From: Blastopirellula sp. J2-11
GTDB lineage: Bacteria; Planctomycetota; Planctomycetia; Pirellulales; Pirellulaceae
DNA length: 64,000 nt
Reading direction: 5' to 3'
NCBI RefSeq assembly: GCF_024584705.1
Contig: NZ_CP097384.1
Coordinates: forward strand, 3,658,001-3,722,000
In this document: positions 1 through 9,552 of the stretch, piece after piece
How positions within the stretch are numbered: the first letter of the stretch is position 1
Layout of the letters: each line of letters starts with the position of its first letter
Program-made: the position numbers and the translations under genes
The notes under the pieces: model-generated
The model's input: the letters and a program-made list of their open reading frames with translations, nothing else
What the model was told of the DNA's origin: nothing
The model's database searches: none

Positions 1-230
1 TCTTGGATCTCGTACGCAGCGCCGTCCACAATACTCCATTGGCCAATCCCGCCGCGCCAACCGTTGGCGCCAGGCTTTCCCTTGACGCCAAACGCGGCCG
101 GCTGGTCGAACTTCTCGAAAGTAACGAGATCAATCGGCAGACAAAGTTGCGTCGCCGGAGGTGCTGGATTTTCGGCCTGTACCGGGGAAGCCAAGCACAT
201 CAGAGCGACAATCGCGAGGGTGCGGTTCAT
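1..230 (-). CDS. Secreted protein, N-terminal part (cut by window edge)
   Basis: Reading the minus strand from an ATG at 230 gives an open frame to the window edge, starting MNRTLAIVALMCLASPVQA, a clear signal peptide with an AxA-like cleavage site. The mature part continues with TFEKFDQ and a segment rich in Gly and Trp (ANGWRGGIGQWSIVDG). That pattern resembles the start of planctomycete jelly-roll/DUF1080-like secreted proteins, but only about 76 residues are visible, so the family is not assignable. No convincing Shine-Dalgarno precedes the ATG. The gene runs off the left edge. Confidence 0.6.
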   Translation of the reverse strand, partial: MNRTLAIVALMCLASPVQAENPAPPATQLCLPIDLVTFEKFDQPAAFGVKGKPGANGWRGGIGQWSIVDGAAYEIQ

Positions 231-309
231 GAATGGAGCTTCGGAGGACGATGGAGACGACAAACCAATCTATTGGAAGATAGACCAGCGGCGAGTCCGA
301 GTCAAAGCA

Positions 310-341
310 GGATTGGAGCCGCCGCCTGACGGCTCCAATCC
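310..341 (-). terminator. Hairpin between the 66-residue protein and the secreted protein
   Basis: A perfect 12-bp stem (GGATTGGAGCCG with its complement) encloses an 8-nt loop. It lies 47 bases past the stop of the minus-strand gene 388-588 and before the start at 230. There is no good U-tract, so it could be a weak terminator or simply a palindromic repeat. Confidence 0.3.
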
Positions 342-387
342 GTTGCTTTCGTCCGTACAGCAGACCGTACGCGCAGTGCGGTGCATC

Positions 388-588
388 TCATGCGGCTGAA
401 TGTTGAGCGCTGATCTCACCGTCGGTTCGATCGAGTACGATCTCGGTCGCCAGCGGCAGCGCCCGTTTTTCAAACTCGACGATAAAACCGCGTGCATCTT
501 CCAGCGAATCGGCGCGATAGATAGCGACCGGCATTTCGGCAGCGAACCGCGTGTACGTGACGACGAGATACTTGTTCATGATCTTCAT
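388..588 (-). CDS. Small hypothetical protein (66 aa)
   Basis: The frame encodes MKIMNKYLVVTYTRFAAEMP followed by an acidic/basic helical stretch (RADSLEDARGFIVEFEKRAL) and ends in a short polar tail. GGGAG lies about 10 bases before the ATG at 588; a second start three codons later (MNKYLV) is also possible. The alternation of beta-like and helix-like segments resembles a small ferredoxin-fold protein, but I do not recognise the family and assign no function. Balanced composition and a usable ribosome binding site argue that it is real. Confidence 0.55.
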   Translation of the reverse strand: MKIMNKYLVVTYTRFAAEMPVAIYRADSLEDARGFIVEFEKRALPLATEIVLDRTDGEISAQHSAA

Positions 589-1209
589 TATTCCCGTTCT
601 CCCTAAAGTTCGCTCAGTTCAAATTGGGTCGTCGCAGCAGCACATTGCACGTCAGATTCCGCATCCTCATCGGCTCCAGTCGTCCCATCTCCTACGCAGT
701 CAATCTGAAACGTGCAGACAAGCTGACGCTTACAAGCGGCGCAGCGTCGTAACAGACAGCGCTGACGAACGAGTGAAGCGGTGGTCTCGTCGACAGGCGA
801 TGTCGGGCTGGTTCGTCTCGGCAACATAGGTACCTACCTGGGGCGCAAAGAAGTTGGGTCGATAGAGTTTCAGACAGTTCGGCGGCTCAAGAATTCGAGC
901 AATAGAGGCGACGTCAACGGCTGTCGCGGCCGGCAGCAACCCAGCACTGTCTTGGTACGATCATTTCGATTACGAACTATAGAATAGTGAACATTCGTGC
1001 ACTGTGCAAGCACTATTTTGAGCCTTGTTTTTAGGGGGTTTTTGCGTGAATTGCCGGGACGCGCGAAACTCGAAAGAAGAAACAAGTCGGCTCGCCAAAA
1101 CGACGAGAAAACCGGCCCTCCGCGCGAGCCCTGAGAATGCGGATCGCCCTGCAAAAGAGAGTCGAGAATCGCTGCTCACTTCGTCATATTGCAACTCATC
1201 AACAGGCTT
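589..1209. other. Stretch with no supported gene
   Basis: About 620 bases without a convincing gene. The best candidate is a minus-strand frame 603-827 (74 residues, Cys-containing, acidic C-terminus) ending 14 bases before the 66-residue gene, but it has no clear start signal and no recognisable family. The other frames look like non-coding shadows. The stretch 980-1050 is comparatively AT-rich. Confidence 0.4.
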
Positions 1210-1719
1210 TTATTCCACCGGCGGCGGCAACTTTTTCTCCGAATGCCGCTTCATCAACTCCTCGATCGTTGGCGGCGCGTCGACACTGGAAATCACCGGC
1301 AAATCGGCGACTTCATAGCGGTAATAATCTCCCCACGCACCTACCAACAAAAACGTCTGACAATCGGACGGTATCGAAAAGCGATCAGCAAAGGTAAGTT
1401 CCTCTTCGGGTCGTCCTCGGTTTAACGTCACCCAACTGCGAGAAAGCGTCACCCACGGGCGTTGCTTCCCCCAAACCGAGACAGCGGAGCAATAATAGAG
1501 CGTGTTGGCCTCTTCTTCAAAATAGACAATCGATTCCGAATCGGTCTTTTGGATTCCGTAGATTCGAATCTGTCCCGGCGGATAGATCGACACCGCACGA
1601 TATCCCAGGACGCCGCCGCCGCTGGCCAGACCAAGTGTGACCAGAAGTGACAATGCGAGAATAATTCGCACGGCTTTTCGATTGCTGGTCGAAACCATTT
1701 TTTTCGGCAAGGCGTTCAT
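1210..1719 (-). CDS. Membrane-anchored hypothetical protein (169 aa)
   Basis: The protein starts MNALPKKMVSTSNRKAVR, then has one hydrophobic helix (about residues 18-42, ILALSLLVTLGLASGGGVLG), then a soluble domain of about 110 residues rich in Tyr, Trp and beta-type sequence, and a Pro-rich tail. The topology suggests a short cytoplasmic N-terminus with a periplasmic domain, or an uncleaved signal. It stands alone on the minus strand and is divergent from the plus-strand gene at 1898. I do not recognise the family; the function is unknown. Confidence 0.6.
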   Translation of the reverse strand: MNALPKKMVSTSNRKAVRIILALSLLVTLGLASGGGVLGYRAVSIYPPGQIRIYGIQKTDSESIVYFEEEANTLYYCSAVSVWGKQRPWVTLSRSWVTLNRGRPEEELTFADRFSIPSDCQTFLLVGAWGDYYRYEVADLPVISSVDAPPTIEELMKRHSEKKLPPPVE

Positions 1720-1897
1720 GGTTGCTGATCTTTTTACTCAGAGGAGTCGTTCATTCCTGGCATGCCGACGCAAAAAAAATGACTCCTGGGAAATATCATC
1801 GCCAAGGGTTTGCATGCCCCTACGAATAACGATACGGTAGTCACTTCGCGACACAGTTCGCAGCTCTCTTGGTCTTGATGAATAGTGGTGAAGCAAC

Positions 1898-2185
1898 ATG
1901 GCATTTATGCGATTCGCAAGCATAGGCTTTGTCAGTCTAGTCGCAATTGTCACAATTGCAGCAGGCAGCTATCACTATGGTTATACGACCTGCTATCGTG
2001 AGCTGAACGACTTGAATCGTCCCGAAGTCGGCAATCTACTTACGCCCGGCGACAATACGATGATTCACCGCGACTTGCAGCGTCAGTGCATGGATCTCGA
2101 AACCCAATTGATCACCTCGCAACGCGAAGTACAACGACTAAAGTCTCTTCTCAACCAACACGAATCGCAGTTCACGCAAGACTAA
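1898..2185 (+). CDS. Small membrane-anchored coiled-coil protein (95 aa)
   Basis: The frame begins MAFMRFASIGFVSLVAIVTI, one transmembrane helix over about residues 5-24, followed by a short Tyr/Cys-containing linker and a polar heptad-like stretch (LQRQCMDLETQLITSQREV and onward) predicted to be a coiled coil. This is the architecture of small membrane-tethered coiled-coil proteins of unknown role. It is convergent with the leftmost gene of the phage-like cassette (2225), with only 39 bases between the two stops. No family recognised. Confidence 0.5.
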   Translation: MAFMRFASIGFVSLVAIVTIAAGSYHYGYTTCYRELNDLNRPEVGNLLTPGDNTMIHRDLQRQCMDLETQLITSQREVQRLKSLLNQHESQFTQD

Positions 2186-2224
2186 GCGACGCAGGACTAG
2201 CACATCGCCAGATCAAATCCTGAC

Positions 2225-3370
2225 CTACATCAGCGCGGTCGCCCAGCAGTTAAGGTAGCGGATTTCTAATACTCCTGTCGCGGCGTTGACCAACTGAAAG
2301 CGGTCTCCTTTTTCGGCGGCTACGATCGTAGAGCCAGAAACGTTTACGAAATACGAATCGATCTCTTCAAACTGAGCCCAGTTTTCAGGTCGAGTGTAAA
2401 CTCCTTCTTGCCAGGCCGGCAGGAAGATTCCGCTTTCGTCGTCGATCAGATCGATATCGTGCGCGGCGCCAACGTCAAACGAGTTTCGTTCGACCAGAAA
2501 ACCGAGCGTCATCCCCCGCAGATCGACCCCCGCTTGCACCGCTTTGATCGATGCGGTGAATCCCAACTGGTAGACTCCGGCGTTGTTGCACAAGATCTGC
2601 AGCGCCCCTTTTTCGGCTGCGGCGATCGCGGTTTGCGTATCGCCGTCGCGCGACGGGGGCAAATTTGGGGTTCCCCAGTTCACTTGGCTATAGTCCGGGG
2701 CTCCTTCAGGCGCGACGGCGGCGTCGTAGGTGCGATAGGCGAAGTCGACAATGCTTGAAAGCTGCGGACGCGTCGCGCCGCCGGCCAAGGAGGCTCGATT
2801 GCTTTCGAGGATCAACCCGACGCCGGCATACGGATAAACGTATTGGCGACGGCGTTCTTCCGTTTTAAAGTACCTCGTCGGCGCCGAAAATGAAGGAGTC
2901 ACCCAACCAACGCGAAACCGTTGCTGTGGTTGTCGGCGATCGCGATAGTCGGTTGTCGGACATCCGTCAAAACCGAGAAAGCGAAACGCCGACCCGCCGG
3001 CGATCAGCCCAAGACAATCGCCAGCGGCGCCTAAGAGCGAATCGGGGCGAACCAACGCTTGATGATCGACGCCGTCACTCGCGTCTTGTCGAATCAGTGC
3101 TTGCACGATGGCGCCCTGCGAGCAGCTTCCGCGCGTTGCAGGCGGAACCGCTTGCGGACCATTGACAAACAATAGAGCCGCATCTTGAAATGCGGCATGC
3201 GGCGCGTCGACCAGGGCCAAACGCAACAACGCGTCTTGATCGGCCGTTTCAATTGCGCCCAGTTTGGTGCTGGAACGCGCAGCAATGGTCGCCGGCGACA
3301 TCACGGCGAACGGCGGGATCTCCTGCGAACCGCGGTTTACAAACGACAGCCAGCGTGGGGCGGAAATCAT
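2225..3370 (-). CDS. Putative virion tail-tip protein (381 aa), last gene of the cassette
   Basis: A 381-residue soluble protein with no signal peptide. Its ATG overlaps the stop of the upstream 549-residue gene by four bases, so the two are probably translationally coupled. The sequence has many short beta-type segments and Gly/Ala-rich turns, as in phage baseplate or receptor-binding proteins, but I recognise no named family. Its position as the last gene of the head-to-tail cassette suggests a tail-tip or host-contact role. This assignment rests on synteny only. Confidence 0.55.
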   Translation of the reverse strand: MISAPRWLSFVNRGSQEIPPFAVMSPATIAARSSTKLGAIETADQDALLRLALVDAPHAAFQDAALLFVNGPQAVPPATRGSCSQGAIVQALIRQDASDGVDHQALVRPDSLLGAAGDCLGLIAGGSAFRFLGFDGCPTTDYRDRRQPQQRFRVGWVTPSFSAPTRYFKTEERRRQYVYPYAGVGLILESNRASLAGGATRPQLSSIVDFAYRTYDAAVAPEGAPDYSQVNWGTPNLPPSRDGDTQTAIAAAEKGALQILCNNAGVYQLGFTASIKAVQAGVDLRGMTLGFLVERNSFDVGAAHDIDLIDDESGIFLPAWQEGVYTRPENWAQFEEIDSYFVNVSGSTIVAAEKGDRFQLVNAATGVLEIRYLNCWATALM

Positions 3371-5016
3371 CGGCGTTCTCCTCGTTGTTCGCGGCGGCGT
3401 TCGGTGCGTGACATTTCAACGACACGTTCCAGCAGACGCCGTTCGCGATAGCTCATTTCGACAAGATCGTCTTCGCGGTTGCGGCTGACGATCGTGCTTC
3501 CCTTGCCGCTGCTGTTGATGATCCAGCTCACTTGGCGGATCGCGCCGTCAGGCTGGATCGGCCAAAAGCCGTCGTATGTCAACGTGCCAGGCTGCGAAGC
3601 CTGCAGTTCTTTGGCGGTCGCTTGCAGATAATACTCGGCCTGTCGTTTGACGTCGGGTTCGTTGCTGACGACCTTTTTCAACTTGTGATTGAAGTAGACC
3701 TCGCGGGCAATGTCGTCACGCAAGATCGTTAGCGCCGCCGTTTGTCGCGCCGGTTTCTGGGGCGAGACTTCCCAGCGCACGACGCCGCGCGTCTGTTTGT
3801 CGCGGCGCTGACACGCGATTCGCAGTTTTAACTTTGCCGGGTGAACCTCGTAGTTATCGTCGACTTGTCGATGGAGAAACACGGGTTCCGTGAAAATCAC
3901 CAGACCGCGCTGATGGTCGACAGTGAAACCGCGGGTATAAAGATCTTGCGGCACGTCGTTCAAATTGGGATCGGGCTCTTCGTTTTCGCGCGTCTGCGGA
4001 AAGGTCGCCGCTCCTTTTTCAAACAGGCCATAAACCCACGGCGGACGACGCCGCATCGTCTTGTCAGGCAGCTTGTCCGCTTCGACCTGATGCGGCAGCA
4101 GCGGCAACACTTCGGCGATCTGCTCGATCCTGTTCTCCCGTTGTTGGGGATCGCCTGGCAGCGTGAATTTCGGCTGAATCTGGTAATACTTCCAGACGCA
4201 GCTTTGCGCTAATTCGCGGTGCGCGGCTTCGACATTGGGCAATTCCAGAACTGGTTCGTTTTTCCAGCCTTCTGGTTTCGGTTGGTAATGAACGTCATCC
4301 AGCGCCACGATATCGCCGTTCGGTTCGACGGCCACCGGCGCCAAGTCGAAGTCCATTTGATAAACATTGGGCGCCGCGACAAACTTCAGCGCCGCCGGCG
4401 TCTCGGGCCAATCGTAGATCGCTTCGCCGGCGATCGCGGCCAGCGTGATCGGCAGGGTCTCGCCTTGCCCGGCTGGTTCGATCGCCACCGATCCGCCGAT
4501 CTTCAGCACCACGCGACACCCACAAGCGTCGGCCAGATCGGCCAACGCGAGCGCCGGGATCTTATAGTCCCAGAGAACGTAGGGACGCAGCTGATTCGGC
4601 ATTTTTGAAACGTCGAATCGACGCTGTCCCATCGCTTCTAGACAAAGCTGCGCCAGCGCTTGCGGCGTCTTTTCCGTACCGTGCGCAATCGCTTCTCCAT
4701 CGTCAACGCGAATATTATATTCGCCAGAGATATGGCCAAACCGCCAGCGCCAGCGCTGATCAAGGATTTCGACCCGCGCTATCGATCTTCCATCGCCGCT
4801 GGCTTCGATGGTCAAGCGGTCAAATCGGCAATCAGGCATTTGGATGACTGAACCTGCATAGCGAAAAAAGGCCGTACCTTCGGCGATCGGTCGAATCGCA
4901 TCGGGCGCTCCGCGGATCGTAATCCGCCCCGGCGAAATCCCATGCGAGAGCGTGTAACGAACTTCCGAAAAGTCCCCAATTCCGGGATACTCAAAAACGG
5001 CTTCAGGCATATTCAT
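3367..5016 (-). CDS. Putative tail hub/baseplate protein (549 aa)
   Basis: The protein starts MNMPEAVFEYPGIGDFSEV. An early beta-rich part (residues about 1-120) is followed by a helix pair containing TPQALAQLCLEAMG and then ALADLADACGCRVVLKIGG, a pattern seen in tail hub proteins of the gp27/protein D kind, where a late control domain sits between two barrels. The similarity is by eye and weak. The gene starts immediately after the stop of the LamG-like gene and overlaps the next gene by four bases, so it belongs to the same transcript. Role inferred: central tail hub organising the tail tip. The C-terminus is Arg/Glu-rich. Confidence 0.55.
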   Translation of the reverse strand: MNMPEAVFEYPGIGDFSEVRYTLSHGISPGRITIRGAPDAIRPIAEGTAFFRYAGSVIQMPDCRFDRLTIEASGDGRSIARVEILDQRWRWRFGHISGEYNIRVDDGEAIAHGTEKTPQALAQLCLEAMGQRRFDVSKMPNQLRPYVLWDYKIPALALADLADACGCRVVLKIGGSVAIEPAGQGETLPITLAAIAGEAIYDWPETPAALKFVAAPNVYQMDFDLAPVAVEPNGDIVALDDVHYQPKPEGWKNEPVLELPNVEAAHRELAQSCVWKYYQIQPKFTLPGDPQQRENRIEQIAEVLPLLPHQVEADKLPDKTMRRRPPWVYGLFEKGAATFPQTRENEEPDPNLNDVPQDLYTRGFTVDHQRGLVIFTEPVFLHRQVDDNYEVHPAKLKLRIACQRRDKQTRGVVRWEVSPQKPARQTAALTILRDDIAREVYFNHKLKKVVSNEPDVKRQAEYYLQATAKELQASQPGTLTYDGFWPIQPDGAIRQVSWIINSSGKGSTIVSRNREDDLVEMSYRERRLLERVVEMSRTERRREQRGERR

Positions 5017-5754
5017 TTATCGTCGCACCCCCAAGTTGCCGCCGAGTCCGAGGCGGTGGATTCGACGCGGGCCGGCGCTGTCGCCACCGCCACCGCCTGT
5101 CACCAACATCATGATCTCTTCGTCGGTCAGCGCCCGATCGAACGAGAAGAATTCGGCGAGATTGCCGGTCAAGTAACCAGATCCAAGCCCGAAACGCGTG
5201 AAGGTTCCGAAGGTTGTGTTCAACTCTTGCGGCGATCCCGATGACGTTGATAGCGTCACTTCCGCGCCGTTAATAAACGCCTCCACGTCAGACGTTGACG
5301 TTGCGCCTACCGGCACGCGAATAGCGACATGGAACCACTCGCCCTCTTCAAGGACTGCCGGACCACGCACCCTGTGATAGAAAAAGTTAATGTCAAGCAG
5401 GGGAGACTCTGTATCCAAATCGTAAACCGAAATCACCAACTCGTTCCCCAGCGTAACGAGTCCATCGCTTCCGTCGGCCGATGTAATTTTCGCCCAAAAC
5501 GCGTATGTCCTTGGGTTCGCGCCGCCAGTGAAAGAGGTTGCGGGGTTCTCAAATCTTACGTTTGAAAATCCCCCTGGACTGAATTGATAAGAGTATGGCA
5601 CAAACTCATTCGGCCCAGCTTCTCTAATTGAGCTAGCCGCGTTCAAGCCGTCGTTGCCTGTGGCTGTTTGATCGGCAGCCGTGGCTGACGAATCTTCATC
5701 TAGCTTCCAGTAACCGATCAAGTCTGGATCGGCTTGCAATGCTGCGTATGACAT
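5017..5754 (-). CDS. LamG/concanavalin A-like domain protein (245 aa), putative tail-tip adhesin
   Basis: The sequence carries the hallmarks of a LamG-like jelly roll: LIGYWKLDEDSSATAADQT at the N-terminus, a central FWAKI beta strand, EGEWFHVAIRV, an INGAEV strand, and LAEFFSFDRALTDEEI near the end. Such domains bind carbohydrates or protein ligands and are common in virion adhesins. A GGGGG motif is followed by a basic C-terminal tail. GGGGGCGAG precedes the ATG, and the upstream stop is only eight bases away. The likely role is receptor binding or fibre decoration; family assignment is good, role inferred from the tail-gene context. Confidence 0.75.
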   Translation of the reverse strand: MSYAALQADPDLIGYWKLDEDSSATAADQTATGNDGLNAASSIREAGPNEFVPYSYQFSPGGFSNVRFENPATSFTGGANPRTYAFWAKITSADGSDGLVTLGNELVISVYDLDTESPLLDINFFYHRVRGPAVLEEGEWFHVAIRVPVGATSTSDVEAFINGAEVTLSTSSGSPQELNTTFGTFTRFGLGSGYLTGNLAEFFSFDRALTDEEIMMLVTGGGGGDSAGPRRIHRLGLGGNLGVRR

Positions 5755-5762
5755 CTCGCCCC

Positions 5763-8684
5763 CTACGAATAGTAGATTTTCAACAACACGTCCGCCGATG
5801 AATCGGTCACCATCCGCAGCGCCACCGCATCGGCGCCCGCGATCGGGAAAAACTCGCTGCCGTCCGTCACGATCGTCTGTCCGTCCGTGTCGTTGTCGGC
5901 GTCGTGAACCACGATATCGGCAGTCGGCGCGACTACGTCAATTTGGATAATATCAGCGGCGGTTTTGGTCACTTCGCCGATCGTCGGATGCGCGTAGCTC
6001 GCGGTCGTCAGCATCGCCGCGATTGTTTCCAGCGAATCATCGACCGCAACGACGACCATGCGCATCGCCGCCGCGTACAGGGTAATGCTCACGTCTCCAC
6101 CTCCTTCACTTTCTGAGGGCGTCCAAGATCCCCTCGCGATAATAATGTCGTTGCCCAGGTTGGAAAATCGCGTTGTGCCTTGGTAGTGGATCGACAGCGA
6201 ACTTTCGGCGTTGACGACTTCCGCCGTGTCGATCACGTCCGCCGCATCGCCGTAGACGTTGATTGTGTTCGTCGCCATCTTCGCGCGTCGGTCACCGTCA
6301 AAAATCAGTTGACCGTCGCCGCTAACCGCTGGATCGCCCCCCAGCGTGCCGGTCGAGAGGTAGTAGAAATCGCCCCCCTCCACGCTCAGCGACTCGACGC
6401 CATCGGTCCCGCGCAAGTAAACGTCGCCGGCGGTGGATTGAATCGACGTGATGTCGGTTCCGCTGCGCCCGGTGATCGTCAGTTCGCCGCCATCCTTGGT
6501 AATGTCGCCAATCGTTACGTCATCACCCAGGTAGACCAACGCGTCACTGTCGCGACTGCTGACGAAGCTCACGTCCAGTGATGACAGCACCGCGGCCTCG
6601 CCAGCTCCGACCGCGACACCGACTGTCCCTTTGTAAACCGTCATCACGTTGCTGGCGTGCGTTCCGATCCAATCGATCGCGTAGCCGTCCGACGCCGGTG
6701 AGCCTGCGTTGTAGACTGTGATCGACGTTTGAGCCGAACCGTTGTCGAGCCGGATCAACGGTGATCCGCTCCCTTCGCCTTCGCCGATGCGGGTCGTGGT
6801 CGATCCGATTGCAAGATGCGTCGGCAGGTACTCATAGAAGCCGGCGGCGTTCTGGTCCGGCAAACCGATCGTGCCAGTGAAACTTGCCCGCACGTCGAGC
6901 GAAAGGAGCGTCACGGCGGATTGATCGAGTCCGTACAAAATGTCAGACGCCGAGTTTTCAATTCGCACGTCGGAACCATCCACCGGGAGACTGCCTTGGC
7001 TCCAGTTAGCCGGCTCGTCCCAGTGATGTGGTCCGGTCCCGGTGGTCGTGACCGTGGCAATGAACGACTGCGCATCGTCGCCGGTCAAGTTTCCCCCATT
7101 GCCAATCATGGTTGCGACGTTGGTTGCGGCCAGGGAGCCCTGAAACTCGACAATCCACGGCCCACCTAGAGAGCGAGTGACCGCGACGGCGTCGATGTTC
7201 GACAGCGCTTCTATCGCGGCCTCCACGGTCCCCGCTGACGCGTTGTAGGCGAGGGCGCTCGTCGTTTGACCGGAGTAAGTGAGCGTGAACGTGCCGCCGC
7301 TGACGCCGGGGGAAAGTGTGACTGCTTGCCGTTCATTGACGGGCGATAGCGCCGTTTGCACTGTATCGATTGCGCCTGATCCGCCCGTCAGGCTGGAACC
7401 GTCACCGATCAACAAGGAAACGTCGGTCGTCGCCAAGGCTCCTTGAAACTCGATCGTGTAGACACCAGCGTCGAGCGTGACCGCTACATCACCGCTGCCG
7501 ATATTCGAAAGCGCTTCCAAGGCCGCTTCTACGGTTGCGGCGTCGGCGTTGTAGGCTAGCGCGCTCGTTGTCTGTCCTGAGTAAGTGAGCGTGAACGTGC
7601 CGCCGGTCGGTGAGCCCTGCAGCGTGACGGTCTGGATTTCGTTGACGCCAGTAGCGGACCCATTGGCAATAATGGACACGTCCACTGTCGCCGTCTGGGA
7701 TCCAGTTACAGACCGCGTGAAGACCAGCGGGTACTCAATTTCCTGCCCTCCAAGAGTGCCGATAAACTCAACGTCATAGACCCGCTGCGATGCTGTCGAG
7801 GAAACGAGCGTCACCGTGATATCGGTAGGACCAATCAGTGAATGATCGTCTAGTCTCGACTTCATTCCGGCAGCAGTGGCGAAGTGGTCCGCGCTGTAAA
7901 AAAAAGGCAATACCTCCTCCGCCTCTTGCCCTGGTCCCCGCCACTTAATTGAAAACAGAGTGCTTTCTGTCTCGATCGCACCCGAACTGGTGATCGTCAA
8001 TCGCTGAATCGCATTGCCGCCAATGCTTCCTTCGACGATCTCTGTCACCAGCACCGACCCTGCGGTCAGGCTCGACGTATCTACCGTGACAGCGGAAACA
8101 TTTGTATTGGCGTAAGTCGCCTTAAACTCGATAAGCCACGGCCCGCCATCGGCGCCGGTCACCGCTATGTCGCCGCTCTCGATGTTCGACAGCGCCTCTA
8201 AGGCTGACTGAACCGTCGCCGCGCTGGCGTTGTAGGCGAGGGCCGATGTCGTCTGCCCATCAAATGTAACCGTGAACGTTCCGCCGGTAATCCCAACTGG
8301 TAGCGATACCTGTTGAATTTCGTTGCGGCCAGCGAAGGGGTCTTGCGCGTTGGTGATCGAGATTTCCCCAACGCCGCCGTTGTCGGCTAACGTTTCCACA
8401 AGGAACGGACGTCCATCGTCGGCGCCGATAATCACAAGTCCGCTGCCGAATTCGCCGCCGATCTCGATAGTCAGGCCGGCCAGCTTGGGTAAGTCTTGGA
8501 CCGCTTCAATCGCCGCCTGCAAGAGGGCGTAGATTTCTCCGGCAGTCCCGTTGGTTGAGCGCGCAACGAACTCAACCCCGTTAAGGGTCAGCGTGAAGTC
8601 GTCGCCGATCTCGATATTGTCGGCCACGATATCACAAACCTGCGCGCGCCCCTGGGCGTCGCCGCGCCATACAAAAAGTGCCAT
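5763..8684 (-). CDS. Repeat-containing fibre-like structural protein (973 aa)
   Basis: I place the start at the ATG at 8684 (MALFVWRGDAQGRAQV), preceded by GGAG and lying 22 bases after the previous stop at 8707; a longer frame upstream overlaps that gene and looks non-coding. The protein has at least three copies of a roughly 95-residue beta module (about residues 115-215, 345-438 and 448-541) sharing GGTFT.T..GQTTSALAYNA, then LEALSNI and a PW.VEF strand. The C-terminal part (from about residue 550, HHWDEPANWSQG) is a right-handed beta-type repeat region. The modular beta architecture and position fit a tail fibre or side-fibre. No catalytic motif is seen. Confidence 0.7.
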   Translation of the reverse strand: MALFVWRGDAQGRAQVCDIVADNIEIGDDFTLTLNGVEFVARSTNGTAGEIYALLQAAIEAVQDLPKLAGLTIEIGGEFGSGLVIIGADDGRPFLVETLADNGGVGEISITNAQDPFAGRNEIQQVSLPVGITGGTFTVTFDGQTTSALAYNASAATVQSALEALSNIESGDIAVTGADGGPWLIEFKATYANTNVSAVTVDTSSLTAGSVLVTEIVEGSIGGNAIQRLTITSSGAIETESTLFSIKWRGPGQEAEEVLPFFYSADHFATAAGMKSRLDDHSLIGPTDITVTLVSSTASQRVYDVEFIGTLGGQEIEYPLVFTRSVTGSQTATVDVSIIANGSATGVNEIQTVTLQGSPTGGTFTLTYSGQTTSALAYNADAATVEAALEALSNIGSGDVAVTLDAGVYTIEFQGALATTDVSLLIGDGSSLTGGSGAIDTVQTALSPVNERQAVTLSPGVSGGTFTLTYSGQTTSALAYNASAGTVEAAIEALSNIDAVAVTRSLGGPWIVEFQGSLAATNVATMIGNGGNLTGDDAQSFIATVTTTGTGPHHWDEPANWSQGSLPVDGSDVRIENSASDILYGLDQSAVTLLSLDVRASFTGTIGLPDQNAAGFYEYLPTHLAIGSTTTRIGEGEGSGSPLIRLDNGSAQTSITVYNAGSPASDGYAIDWIGTHASNVMTVYKGTVGVAVGAGEAAVLSSLDVSFVSSRDSDALVYLGDDVTIGDITKDGGELTITGRSGTDITSIQSTAGDVYLRGTDGVESLSVEGGDFYYLSTGTLGGDPAVSGDGQLIFDGDRRAKMATNTINVYGDAADVIDTAEVVNAESSLSIHYQGTTRFSNLGNDIIIARGSWTPSESEGGGDVSITLYAAAMRMVVVAVDDSLETIAAMLTTASYAHPTIGEVTKTAADIIQIDVVAPTADIVVHDADNDTDGQTIVTDGSEFFPIAGADAVALRMVTDSSADVLLKIYYS

Positions 8685-8706
8685 TGTTGGTTCTTGCTCC
8701 GTAGGG

Positions 8707-9444
8707 TTAAGCGAAATGAGGACGTCCAGCCAAAGGACGATCCGACTCGTAGCGGATCTCCCAGCTGAGCGAAAAATCAGTAAAGTCGCCGCTCGAGCGA
8801 CGCTTGCCGCCGCCATACGTCAGGCGAGGAGATTCAACTGCGTACTGCTGCGGAAACAGAAAGCCTGGGAAGGTTGGATACTGCAAATACCCGACCGCTT
8901 GACCACTTTGCACCGCGCGATAGATCGTCTGTCGACGGGTGATCTGCGGCCGCGGTGGGCCGAGCTTCGTTTCGGTCCACTCCACGCGACGATCGCCGCC
9001 CGAGAGGGAAAGGGACTCACGAAAGTTCAACAGCGCCGTCGCCGCATTCTCGATCGGGATCTCCGCTTCCAGCGTCACTGCAAAGGTCCGCTTAGTCGCG
9101 TACTCGGCGCCGCCGCCGTTCGGGAAGTCAGGCCCGCTGATCACCCGCACGCCGCCGACCGCGCGGTTGTTCTTTAAGACGTGCTGACTCGGCGTGACGC
9201 CGTCCGATAGCAACAGCGTCGCGTCAAACCCGCCGCCGCGATACGCGGCGACCAGCGCGGCGATCTTCGTGTCGATGTCCGTTTGCCCGCCGCCGGTGAC
9301 GATCCCTTGAATCTGCCAGGTATGAAGCTGCGCGAGAGGAACGCCCCCTTCGCTCAGCACAGGCCGCTGCGTGATCGACAGTTGCGGGCCGCCGATCTCG
9401 TGCGTGTAGTCGCCGATTTTTAAGTACATTGCGATTGCGCCCAT
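8707..9444 (-). CDS. Putative distal tail protein (245 aa)
   Basis: The protein starts MGAIAMYLKIGDYTHEIGGP, and a second start at MYLKIG (9429) is possible; neither has a strong ribosome binding site. It is a soluble beta-rich protein without a signal peptide. It lies directly after the tape-measure candidate in transcription order and before the fibre gene, the position of the distal tail protein in siphoviruses. The family is not recognised from motifs; the call is by gene order and size, which are typical of Dit-like proteins. Confidence 0.5.
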   Translation of the reverse strand: MGAIAMYLKIGDYTHEIGGPQLSITQRPVLSEGGVPLAQLHTWQIQGIVTGGGQTDIDTKIAALVAAYRGGGFDATLLLSDGVTPSQHVLKNNRAVGGVRVISGPDFPNGGGAEYATKRTFAVTLEAEIPIENAATALLNFRESLSLSGGDRRVEWTETKLGPPRPQITRRQTIYRAVQSGQAVGYLQYPTFPGFLFPQQYAVESPRLTYGGGKRRSSGDFTDFSLSWEIRYESDRPLAGRPHFA

Positions 9445-9552
9445 TGCTGGTTACGATGTTGAAAATGATCAGCACAGAGACCGACTCTGCGATTCGCTGA
9501 GGCTGTGCTATTCTTTGTGCGTACGAAATTCCTAAGACAATGGCTTGTTTGC

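Noticed and set aside
8685-8816. 44-residue N-terminal extension of the fibre-like protein
   Set aside because: It overlaps the preceding gene in another frame, and GGAG precedes the internal ATG at 8684.
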